Origin: Cryptomeria japonica
Lineage: Eukaryota > Streptophyta > Pinopsida > Cupressales > Cupressaceae
Direction of reading: 5' to 3'
Assembly: GCF_030272615.1 (NCBI RefSeq)
Contig: NC_081414.1
Location: 660,650,438 to 660,714,437, forward strand
Length of the DNA stretch: 64,000 nt
The notes under the pieces were generated by a model that was given only the letters and a program-made list of their open reading frames with translations, was not told where the DNA came from and ran no database searches. Positions 10,027-20,346 of this stretch are shown here, one piece after another; position 1 is the first letter of the stretch, and each line of letters starts with the position of its first letter. Position numbers and translations under genes: made by a program.

Positions 10027-12948
10027 TCACATGAGTTTATCCTCTTTGGTCTGATATTCATCGGTTGCTTGTCGAATGACCAGTTGTGAGTCACCATATA
10101 CTTGCAATTCTTGTAATTTCCATTGTACAGCTAACCTGAGTCCTGTAATCAAGGCTTCATACTCTGCGATGTTGTTGGTACATGGAAATGTGAGCCTGTA
10201 AGACTTCGGGATGCTATCACCCTGAGGTGTGATAAACAGAATGCCTGCCCCCGAGCCGTGCTTAGTGTATGAACCATCAAAGTATAGTTTCCATGGTTGT
10301 GTTGTTGTGATCATGAATATCTCTTCATCCGGAAAATTGGAAATGAGAGGATGATCGCCTATGAGTGGTGCATCGGCCAACTGATCTGCAATGACTTGAC
10401 CTTTGATAGCTTTACAGTCTACATACTCAATGTCAAATTCACTTAGAATCATCACCCATTTGGCCAAGCGACCTGTCAATGCAGCTTTGTTGAGTAAATA
10501 CTTGAGTGGATCAATCTTTGCAATGAGTTGTACCTTGTGTGTTAACAGATAGTGCCTCAGTTTAGTAGCTGCTAAGATTACTACTAGGCAAGCTCGCTCA
10601 ATAGGTGTGTAATTGAGTTCATAGCCCACCAGTGTGCGAGAGATATAGTAAACAACACACTCTTTTCCTTCTACATTATGTTGTGCCAGTAATACACCCA
10701 ATGCTGTACTTATTGCTGAGATATAGAGTAACAACGGTCTACTTGGATCTGGTGGCATCAACAATGGTGGATTCATGAGATAGTCTTTAAGCGTCTGAAA
10801 TGCTTGTTGGCATCGGGCATCCCACTGAAAGCGGATATTCTTGTGTAGCAGGTGTGTGAATGGGTGACATTTATCAGCCAATTGTGCAATGAATCTTCGG
10901 ATGGATTGAAGCCGCCCTTGTAATGTCCTTAGCTGACTGATATTCTTTGGAGGTGGCATGTCCATGATTGCTTTTACCTTTGCTGGATCGACCTCAATGC
11001 CTTTGCTTGAGACAATGTATCCTAGAAGCTTCCCAGAAGTTACTCCAAAGACACATTTCTTTGGGTTGAGTCGAACATGGTATTGTTCCAGTCTATCAAA
11101 GATTTTATCTAAGATGTGGAGATGTCCTTTTCTGGTGAGTGATTTTGCTAGTAAGTCATCCACATAATCTTCCATCATGGTATGCATCATGTCATGGAAG
11201 ATGGTGGTCATTTCTCTTTGATAGGTTGCTCCTGCATTCTTGAGACCAAAAGGCATTACATTCCAGCAATAGGTGCCCCATGGACATGTGAAGGCTATCT
11301 TATGTTGATCTTCTGGTGCGATCTTTATCTGATTGTATCTTGAAAAGCCATCCATGAGTGAAAGCATGACATGTCCCGCTGTTAGATCCACTATGATGTC
11401 AATATTTGGTAGGGGGAAGTCATCCTTAGGACATGCCTTATTCAGATCTCTGAAGTCAGTACAAATGCGGATGCCCCTTTTTGGTTTGCCGACAGGAACA
11501 ATGTTGGATATCCATTCTGCATAATCAATTGGTCTAATGAAACCAACATCTAGGAGTTTCTTGAGTTCTGTTTTGACTAGTACTACAATTTGAGGATGCA
11601 TCTTACGAAGCTTCTGCTTGATAGGTTTGGCTCCTTCTGCGACGGTGAGGTGATGCATGACTAAATCAGGATCAAGCCCAGGCATGTCTGCATATGACCA
11701 TGCGAAGTTGATCTGACGCTTCTGGAAGAACTCTATAAATTTAGGCTGTTCCTCTGGAGTGAGAAGAGATGCCAGATGTATGATATGAGGATTTTCAGGA
11801 GTCCCCACATTGTACTCTTTAGTTTCCTCGATGAGAATCATTGATCGTTCCTGTTGTGTACTATCAGGGAGAATGTCAAACCCTTCATCCTCAGGCGCCT
11901 CAAAGAGGTTTTCACCGTTGGATACGCTCTTTCTTTTTACTTTTGTCAGATCAAACAGTGCCACAGTGTGGTTTTCACTGGAAGATCCATGTTTTATTGT
12001 TATGTTTTTGCAGCTGAAAGGTTTGGCATCCGCCCCAAAGTATGCTGCGCCATTAAGTTCAATGGCGAATCCAGCTTTGTGATCCCCGCTTGGTAGATTA
12101 TCCCGTAATTCCAAAAAGTCAATGATAGCCTCATCGTTCTGGAAGAGGTCAAGACATGGGGGGTTTGGTTGGTTCCATTCAATGAGTTCAGGGTGGATAA
12201 TGGGCATTACTTCATCGATTAGGTTAAGTTCGTTAGAGGTATCAGTGAGGGTTAAGACAGTGTGGTGAAGGTCGTTGATGGTACTCTCCCTGTCAGAATC
12301 AAGTGTAGGATGAGACGTAGGGTCTGTGGAAGATGTTTCCAGCTCAGGTACCCAAGTGGTCTTTATCTGTGCTTCTCCGTAAACAGGTATGTCTTTGCGG
12401 GGCGGAGGTGGTATTGTGTCTTCCTCATCTGAAGTGTTAAGCTGTACAGAATCAAATTCCCACTCATGTGAGTCGGTCTCTGAATCACTCTCCAGCATCC
12501 GATTGCTATACCATACTGGGATGTCTTTAGAGTTAAACATGGCAGGTGTGATTGGTTTATGTATCTTTGTAGTGATCGGTGCTTCAGGAACCGTGATGGG
12601 GTTTAAAGGATTTGTCACTGGAAGTATCGACAGTGTTGATTTAATGACTTCTGTTGGAAGGGCTGGTGCCATAGATGCTACTACGGGTTCTGATATAGTT
12701 GCTGCTGCTATTGGTGTTATTGATGGGATTACTGGTTCGTTTGGTGGGATGATTGGTATTGTAGATGGTTGTGGTGGGTTTGTGAGCCTCGATGGGGCAG
12801 TGGGGATAGTGTTTGATGGTGCTTTGATTATGAAAGGTGTCCTCTTTGCAGTAGGCGGGCAAAATGGTTTGCTAGGTTTTCCTTTGAATCTAAGTTTAGG
12901 AAGGATCTCTTTTTCAAAACCTAGGCCTATATTACCTTTGGGCTTGAA
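10027..12948 (-). pseudogene. Gypsy-1 reverse transcriptase and dual RNase H segment
   Basis: The longest intact stretch of the polyprotein, 881 codons open from 12672 to 10027. A proline- and acidic-rich linker precedes the reverse transcriptase, which contains the fingers motif around IRICTDFRDLN and the catalytic YVDD box (EDYVDDLLAKS, near 11160). An RNase H-like connection domain follows (LLLYISAISTALG to DQLADAPL). A second, archaeal-type RNase H comes next, with LYFDGSYTKHG, IAEYEAL and VYGDSQLV giving its D-E-D residues. Two successive RNase H domains are diagnostic of the Tat lineage. It is in frame with gag-PR above (a TAA at 12949 intervenes) and with integrase below (TGA at 10027). 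Confidence 0.93.
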
Positions 12949-15831
12949 TTATGGTAGCAGAGGTTCATGTTGTCCTTGTTTGCAGTATCCCAAAGCACTC
13001 TGACCATCATATCCCATTCTTTGCATAATGAGGAGGCCTTTGCCATATTGTTCCATAGGAAGTGTAACTTGCGGTTTGTCAATGGTGATGGGATCTTTAT
13101 AGATCCAGTCCGCTAGGTCCTCATCTTGTGTTTCTTCCTCTTGACTCTTTCCAAGGATGAAAGGCATCAAGGCACATGCGGGCATGATTAGTGGTTGTTG
13201 GAGTAACTGCTGTGGTTTACCATGAGTTCTAGGAGAAGTGGGCATTTGTCCTACACAAAAGAGCTGACTCAAGTTGTATTCTCCAGGACCTTCCTCTGCT
13301 ACTTTCATCTTTAGCTTTTCTTGCTTGGGTATAGGGGTGTTAGAACTGGCAAGAGAGGTAGGACTTACATATGATGTGGAGGAAATGGCTTCTCTATTAT
13401 TAGGAATGGTAATCTCTGGTTGATGGCTGATATTATGGCAAAATGCAAAGGGATTTGCATCGCCCAGGATTGTGATCTCTGCACCATTATGTGGGAACTT
13501 GATACATTGATGGTAGGTAGATGGAACAACTTGCATGGCATGTATCCAAGGTCTCCCTAATAATAGATTATATGGCAGAGGAAGGTCCAGAACCTGACAG
13601 ATGATGTGCTTTACCATAGGGCCCACTAGGATTGGTAGTACCACAGCTCCTTTGGATGAACGCTCTGCATCATCATAGGCCTTGATGGTGATCTTCTTGC
13701 AAGGATCCACTGATTCTATTGCATATCCCAATGCTGTGACCAACTGTAGTGTACAAATGTTTAGGCCTGCTCCATTATCGATCAAGACTCGCTTGATCCT
13801 GTGTTGGTTGATAAAGCCTTCAATGTGTAGCGAAGCATTATGAGGTTGTTGGAAGGAAGAGTTGTCACTTTCGAAAAAAGTGAGACAAGGTGATGACTTT
13901 AGATTTCCAACCATGGCTTGAAATTGGTCCGTATTCAAGTTTCCAGGGACTGACGCCTCTTGGAGTGCTTGATCCAAGATAGTTTTATGAGAGGGTGATA
14001 GACGCAAAAGCTCCAAAATGGATATAAGCATAGGGGTTTTGTCTAATTGTTCCACAAGATTGTACTGCTTTGGGATGGAGTTGGTGCCTTGTGGAGCTGC
14101 CTTGATGGTAACTTTGCCGCGACGCGTAACAACATTGCAATTTGAGGTGGGATTTTTGAAGGTTATGGTTGCAATTTGTTCACTGGCATCATACAGATGA
14201 TTGACAGTGTAATTATACGCAGCTTGCGTATAATCAGTGGTATCAGGACCTCGTCTGGAAGTGGAAGGACCCCTTTGATCTTGCGATGGAAGTGGATTCT
14301 TGAACATCTGATGATTATTATTGGTTGTTTTTGGGTCATGCCCTTCAATTTCAATTTCTCCTCGATCAATAAGATCCTGAATGAGATCTTTCAATCGGTG
14401 ACAATTACTTGTCTTGTGTCCTCTTCCTTGATGGAACTCACAATGTTCAGTATCTCTCCACCATGCCGGTTTGACCTGAGGCTCATAGTTTGATAGCTTA
14501 GGTAGAGTGACCAAATTTTGAGAGAGGAGTTGTCGCAACACTGTTTCAATGGGTTCCCCTAAGGGAGTGTATGTGCGTTTTTGTTTTTGTGGTCGAGGGC
14601 TTGGTTCATCATGAGATGTGATGCGACCTTGATTAGGAGGAACATTTGTGTTATTCTAAGGTGGAGGATTTTGTCCTACAAACCGAACCACAGGTTGTGC
14701 ATTTTGGATAGTTCGAGCATCCACAACCCCATCGTTGACGATATTCTTATTCTTGTTCCAGAAGTTCAGTTTATCACTATTGAAGCGCGGGCGAGGACCA
14801 TCTTTGGGTTCATTAAAGATTTTGATGAGTCCTTTTTTGATGAGTTCCCTTTCACATTTTATACCTTTGGTGATCATATCATTAAAAGAATCTGTGTCTT
14901 TGAGATCCAGGTGAAATTCCATTTCTTCGTTTAAGTTGGAAATGAAAATTTCCACTAGTTCTCATTCAGGTAACTGAAGAGAACGTCTGCTAGACATTTG
15001 GCGCCATCATTGCAGGAATACTGAGAATAATTCACCTAGTTTTTGTTTGGTGTTGCATAGATCAGCCATGGTGATGTCGCGTTCAATATTATAAGAGTAA
15101 TGAGATAGGAACTTTTGGATGAGTTCCTCAAATGTTCTTATGCCACCTGGTAGTCAGGAAAACCATGATGTGGTTGTTCCTCCCAAGCTTTGGGGAAAAA
15201 GGTGCATTAAGTATGTGTCTTCATATGCGACTTCGAGACAAGCGGAATGAAATTCTCGGACATGATCGCGGGGATCTCCCTTTCCTCTATATTTTTCAAA
15301 TTTTGGTGTTTCGAACCCGCGTGGAAAGGGTGGCATATAAAGATTCCTATCAAACGGATAGGGACAAATGTCGTTAAGTGAGAATTGATTGGTCTTAACA
15401 CCACTATGAAGTTGTTGGGCGAGATTCTCGACTTGTTGCCGCAACATCTCCATTTCATTAGGAGGAGGAGGTGGTGGGTTACCTCGAGGCATGTTATATC
15501 TGATGTGATTTCTACCTCTTTCTTCCTCATGGCGACTTTGTCTTTCTGATGCTTGTCTTAATTGGGCAAGATCAAAGTCAGAGGGGAGTTTGGCTCCTTC
15601 TTGAGCGAGTTTTAAAAAGTGAGCATCTACGTTGCTCCTGAGTATTTCATCAAACAATCTGTTAAAATGAGGGTTATGCTGAACCCTTTCGATTGTTGAA
15701 GGAGTGGGAGTACTTGGGTGTTCATCATTTATATTTCCTCCAAGTGCTTCTTGAAATTCATTGAGATTTTCGTCTTCTTCTTCCTCAATTTCTATTTCTC
15801 ATTGCCTTGATCGTGATCGGGTTTGAGCCAT
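12949..15831 (-). pseudogene. Gypsy-1 gag and aspartic protease
   Basis: It starts at ATG 15831 (MAQTRSRS). The gag retrotransposon domain lies at about 15150-15550 (YMPPFPRGFETPKFEKYRG, then GDPRDHVREFHS) and continues at 14700-15150. A zinc-knuckle-like motif (CEFHQGRGHKTSNC) lies near 14440. The aspartic protease follows near 13780 (VLIDNGAGLN, with a conserved LLLGRPWIH further on). All of it is in one frame with pol. Stops lie at 15799, 15154, 15007, 14962 (all TGA), 14656 (TAG) and 12949 (TAA). Each fits a single C-to-T change of CGA, CAG or CAA. The protease active site reads D-N-G rather than the commoner D-T/S-G, which is usual enough in this lineage. Confidence 0.88.
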
Positions 15832-18414
15832 TTTGTTTGCAAGTTTGTTTTGAAGTTGATTGAAGATGATGATGAGTTGGTGATGAAATGAAAGATTGAT
15901 GATTGGTGATTTGTGTTGTATGGGGATCTCTAGCGCTTTAAGGTAGATGTAACCGAAATTCCTTCTTTGAATTGCTTGTTTGTTTTGATAAGATTTGATG
16001 TGATAAGGTGCAGAGAAATTTGAGATGTGTTACAGATTGGACTACCTAGCAATGAGAGGATTCACTCATGAACTAGTTTTAACCTACGTAGATGTGTCTC
16101 TTAGGATGAGCTTATCCTAGATGTAGAAACAATCTAAAAAGTAATGTGATGTGTTTGATTTCAAGCAATATCTAAAAAGGAATCTTGGGACAAGAACCTC
16201 TTAATGTTTTGAGAGTTTTGGGATGGATTGATGATGAAGTGATGATGTATGAGTGAGATGATGGATGAAAATGTTTTCAACTTCAATAAAAACTGTGTCA
16301 CAAATGGGACAAACTCTTCTTCTTCCCTTTCAGGCGTTGGTGGCACTTCTCGAGCTGTATTGTAGGTGATACAGATGTTTGGGAAGAAATTGGGATTAAT
16401 CTTTCCTCCTTGATTTTTGTGATAACTCACAGCTCTATATTGCATAAAAGCTCTGCTGTTCAATGATTCTGAATCAAACTCGTTTGTTTTACCTTGAAGG
16501 TATAGACGCATGCGATGTAGAAAGACTCTATGGGAGACAAAGATTTGTCGATTGATATAAAAGAATTTCCTCCTTTTGATTAAAGCCTTTGAGCTCAATG
16601 GTCTCCTTTTCAAGTTGATATTCTGATGACACTTCTTCTTTCGCAAGATGTGAAGAATGGTCATAAAAGTTGTGACTCTGTGTTGTTTGCCCTTTGTTTT
16701 TGGTATTTTTGGTTGTGTTGACAGATGTTGGATGAATACTTTGTTTTTGGGATTGATTTTCTGATTTTTCTTTGACAAGAAAACAAAGCAAGCACACAAA
16801 CACAAAATTGTAGCCTTAAAGGCACAAATGAGTATGGGTCTAGATTAACCCAATCCTTGGACTTGTTTTTGACCCTTCCTTTAGATTTATTTTAAGGTGT
16901 ATTTCCAAAGCCTGAAGTCGGCTCAATTTGCACTAGGTCTGTAAAACGAACACACTTCAAACACTCTTTATCCCTAAGGTCAAATGGCCAGTTGTGATAA
17001 ATTTAGCCCACATCTTGATATTTCTTCGACTTTGGTACTACATACCTTATGAATCCTGTCATGGCAGGTAAGGATGTGATATACTAAGTCTTGTAGGAGC
17101 ATAACAAATAGATGATCCCTATGATGGGGGAGTCACCACTTTTATCAAGCCACAAGTGACTTTTCAAAAAGCTATGTTTCTACTTAAGGAAATATGTATG
17201 GTGAGTATCTTGGGAGCAAAACCATCTATGCTCTTGCACTAAATTATATCGCAAATATCCTCAATCAATAGAATGGGTGGGCTACTACTTAAAGGTGTTT
17301 AGTCATGTTCGATGTTTTTGGACATAAGTTCATTCTGCAGTGACTCACTTAAGAGCCTTGTAACTGGTGGTGGGGCCCATTTGTCCTTTCGGCCAGTTAC
17401 ACTATAGGAATAGCTATACCCAAGGCTACAGCTTTCGCTCTCACCTGATTTCTATAGCGACTCGAAGGATTTACCGCTCGAGGTCATTCCCAAGAGTATC
17501 GATCCCTTGGCAGGCCTCTCTTAAAAAGATAAAATGTGAGTGTTACTAACACTTTTCTCTTGCACCTAGGACCACAAGAGCCAAGGGAGAGGATAGTGTG
17601 TGTTAGAGGTAGGACCACTCGATTGACCTTTGTGCACAAGCGTGCCAAACACCAAATTCACTTGTTCTTTTTAATCCATCATTGCAATGTGATTTAACTA
17701 TTTGGAGATGTTGCTCCAACAGTCATGGTGTTCTTTTTAACTTCAAAAACAATGTGTTTTGTAATCTAGAATTCGAAAATCCTGGTCAACTTAATGGAAA
17801 ACACATTTGCTTAAAGTAAAAATTGCTTGCAAAAATCAAAACAAGTGGATTGTTCTTTTTACTTGCCCAAAATTGAAGTGTGGATTGTAAATTTTAGGTC
17901 CGAATTGATGCAAGGAAATTAAATTTGTGTTGTTGATTTTAAGCCCCAAAAGAAAATGAGTCCTAACTTGCAATGAAAGAAAATTTGAAGTTGTTGTTCT
18001 TTTTACCTTGCAATAAAGAAAGATGAATTTTCTTTTAAGCACCAAAAACAAGTTTGAAGTTCATTTTATGCACTCCAAAATAAAATGTGAGGTTTATTTT
18101 AACTTGTACAAGAAGGGAGAATGGATTCTTTTTAACCAACTTTTGTTGAAAGAAAGTTAAAAAAAAGAAACTTAAAGCCTCCAAACTAACTCCTTCCCCT
18201 ACACAAAACAAATTAGAACCTGCACACAATCAATGATCAAATGTTAGTGTGGGCTTACACAAGTCTAAATTCTGATTTTGGTTACAAATTTTACAAATCC
18301 TGATTCTGAAATGCCCTGAAATTTGACTAAGTTTGAAATTTGGAGGATCTTCCAAAAACTAGATTTTGCATTACAACTCCTAGAGGTCTGAAACCCCTCT
18401 CAAACATCCTGAAA

Positions 18415-18480
18415 ATATATATGGAATATAACTTAAAGTATAAGTGTCACTTATACTTAAATGTTATATTCCATATATAT
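18415..18480. other. Long near-perfect hairpin in the Gypsy-1 leader
   Basis: Arms 18415-18446 and 18448-18480 are almost perfect inverted repeats of about 32 bases around a single T, with one small slip near TTAAAG/CTTAAAT. It lies about 400 bases downstream of the PBS in the transcript. It could be a packaging or dimerisation structure, or a tiny foldback insertion. Confidence 0.8.
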
Positions 18481-18553
18481 TCTGCCTCTCACAAACCTAA
18501 GAAAAACAATTTTATCAATTACAAGGCCTTTTTTTACAACATTCTGTTACAAT

Positions 18554-18810
18554 AGCGCTAGTCTGCGTCAAAACAGAAGCGCTACTTTAACACAAATGCG
18601 CTAGAATATTACAAAAGCGCTAAAAGAAAAGATTTTTACAACAATACAAAAGCGCTAATATAAATACAAAAGCGCGAATTAATGAACAAAAGCGCCAAAA
18701 TACTGACAAAAGCGCTAATTCTTTGACAATAGCGCTATTGTAAGAACAAAAGTGCTAAAAGACAAAAAAACAATAGCGCTAAAACGCGACAAAAGCGCCA
18801 AAGCGCGACC
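18554..18810 (-). repeat. AGCGCT motif array 3 (PBS-proximal, inverted relative to arrays 1 and 2)
   Basis: Seven exact AGCGCT hexamers plus variants (AAGCGCC, AAGCGCG, TGCGCTA) in about 255 bases. On the plus strand they are preceded by ACAAA or ACAAT, so on the element's sense strand they read AGCGCTTTTGT and AGCGCTATTGT. That is the reverse complement of the sense-strand motif at the 3' side of the element. Confidence 0.88.
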
Positions 18811-18868
18811 TGTGTGTCAAGTTCAACATTCAAACATGTTAGTTGGGTTAAAAAAAATTGTTTTTTAG

Positions 18869-18894
18869 GTGTTCGATTCACGTTGGGTTCACCA
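18869..18894 (-). other. Gypsy-1 primer-binding site
   Basis: Two bases inside the right LTR, with the minus strand starting TGGTGAACCC. The plus strand resembles a tRNA 3' end with a T-arm and a terminal ACCA, as at 650-675. It differs from that copy at two positions (CACGT and TGGG here, CACAT and CGGG there). Confidence 0.75.
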
Positions 18895-18896
18895 AA

Positions 18897-20258
18897 TGAT
18901 GCCCTCCTAAATGGCACAAGGTTAGTTTAAGATCAAACAACACAAAACACACAAAACATTAGCGTTAGTCAATCTAAAACTAAAACAATATGAAGGCATT
19001 CCAAAAGAGACACAAAGAGACATGCTAATATATCTAACAAGTAAAACAAAGATCATGAGACATCTCCAACTACCTCTTAGCATGGCCTTAGCTTCTTCTC
19101 CCTTTTTCCTCTCCTCTCCAAGTTCCAAAATAGTGTAGCTCTCAGCAGTTTTTTGCACTATGGATGCTTATAGAGGATTGAGATTTGTAGTATAGCTCCA
19201 AATATGAAATAAAAAGCTATTTTTATGCTAAAATGATATATTTTAACCAAAAAGACAAGATTTAGTTATGCTATGCTAAATGCTCTCTAAAATGTCTATA
19301 GTCTAAATGCTTACAAGTTTTCAAGATCTGGATTATGAAGGAATGGGCTCTATTTATAGGAAAAATGGAGCAATGGATGGTTGAGATTGAGTAATCTCAA
19401 CAAGGGTTAGGATTGAATGGTTTCAAATCCATGTGAGGGCTTTCAACCCAATCCCAGGATGACAAGTGTCAATGTGAGATAGGTTGAGAGGAGAGGGAAT
19501 AAGCATTAAATGCCTGACATGACTTTGGGATTTTGAGTCAAGGTTGGTTGAATGAATAAACTCTTTATTCAAAGAATAAAGCTTTTATCCAATAGATAAA
19601 CTCTTGTGCAAATGTGAAATGGATGAATATGGTCAAAACAATAAATGTTTGGGGAGACAAGATTGAAATAACCATAAATGGTTATGTAAGAGCCATTAGT
19701 GGTCTTGGAAGACTTTGGGGGGTTAATTTGTTGAACACACAAAGCATTAAATGCTTTTCAAAGACTTTGGAGTCTTTGAGAAGTGACTCCATTTTGCTTA
19801 GGAATGTGACAATAATTAGGGGATGGATTAGGCTAATTAGGAAGGGGTTAGAAGAATCTAGAAGGGGATTAGGTTTGCAAGTGGATTTGGTGGGTGAGGG
19901 AAAATAGGATTTTATTTAAAATAAAAATTCATTTATTTCAATAAATGTGTGCAAGTTGCATTTGTAGGAAAATGCAAGTGGGGTGGGGATAATGATTTAA
20001 ATAAATGTTTTATTTAATTTATTTAAAAGAGGAATAGGGGGATTTTAATTAAATAAATTGATTTTATTTATTTAATTGATTGAAATTTGGATTTAATGAA
20101 TTAATTAAAATAAATTGAATAATTTATTTAATTAATAGAAGAATGTTTAGGGATGAATTAATTAAATATCAATTTAATTAATTGGTGGCTAGTGGATTTT
20201 TAATCAAATAAATACGAAATATTCATTTAATTAAAATGGACAGATTTATGTGACTACA
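18897..20258 (-). repeat. Gypsy-1 right LTR (5' LTR)
   Basis: Direct repeat of 678-2038, 1,362 bases long, with the TATA box at 19350-19358 on the minus strand. It is flanked by a PBS on the left and by a polypurine tract copy on the right. Confidence 0.92.
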
Positions 20259-20346
20259 TTTGCCCCTCTTTGAGACGGTGTAGTTTATTGCATCGTTTCA
20301 AAGAAAGAAAAACTGGTGTGAAGAAATGCCCCATAAAATGTAAATC
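20259..20346 (-). other. Remnant 3' internal end of another Gypsy-1 copy
   Basis: Homologous to 2039-2127, including the polypurine tract AAAGAGGGGCAAA on the minus strand. Homology ends abruptly near 20346, where unrelated leader-like sequence begins. It shows that the right LTR also once acted as the 3' LTR of a neighbouring copy, now deleted. Confidence 0.75.

Larger units (their letters stand above)
15832..18868 (-). other. Gypsy-1 5' leader, about 3 kb
   Basis: This is the untranslated stretch between the PBS and the gag ATG. I see no convincing ORF; a 200-codon open frame near 16161-16805 has low-complexity, non-protein-like composition. The stretch includes GC-richer, structured-looking sequence at about 17080-17560, a strong hairpin at 18415-18480 and an AGCGCT array beside the PBS. 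Long leaders with packaging and translation-control functions are typical of giant Tat elements. Confidence 0.7.
678..20258 (-). mobile_element. Gypsy-1: 19.6-kb Tat-type Ty3/Gypsy retrotransposon
   Basis: In minus-strand order it has a 5' LTR (18897-20258), PBS, a 3-kb leader, gag-PR-RT-RNH-aRNH-IN (15831 to 8541), a 6.5-kb region carrying an antisense PMD gene, a polypurine tract and a 3' LTR (678-2038). Two consecutive RNase H-like domains and the lack of a chromodomain after the integrase mark the Tat lineage of plant Gypsy elements. Members such as Ogre, Grande and Retand are also very long and can carry extra or antisense ORFs. The LTRs differ at roughly 22 positions by eye over 1.36 kb, so the insertion is fairly young. 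The coding region is nevertheless broken by nine stop codons and one frameshift, and this copy cannot encode its own enzymes. Confidence 0.9.

Noticed and set aside
16161-16805. A 214-codon minus-strand open frame in the Gypsy-1 leader, possibly an extra ORF as in Ogre elements
   Set aside because: Composition is low-complexity (runs of K, N, S, F) with no domain or heptad pattern, and an overlapping frame is also open. It looks like A/T-rich chance.
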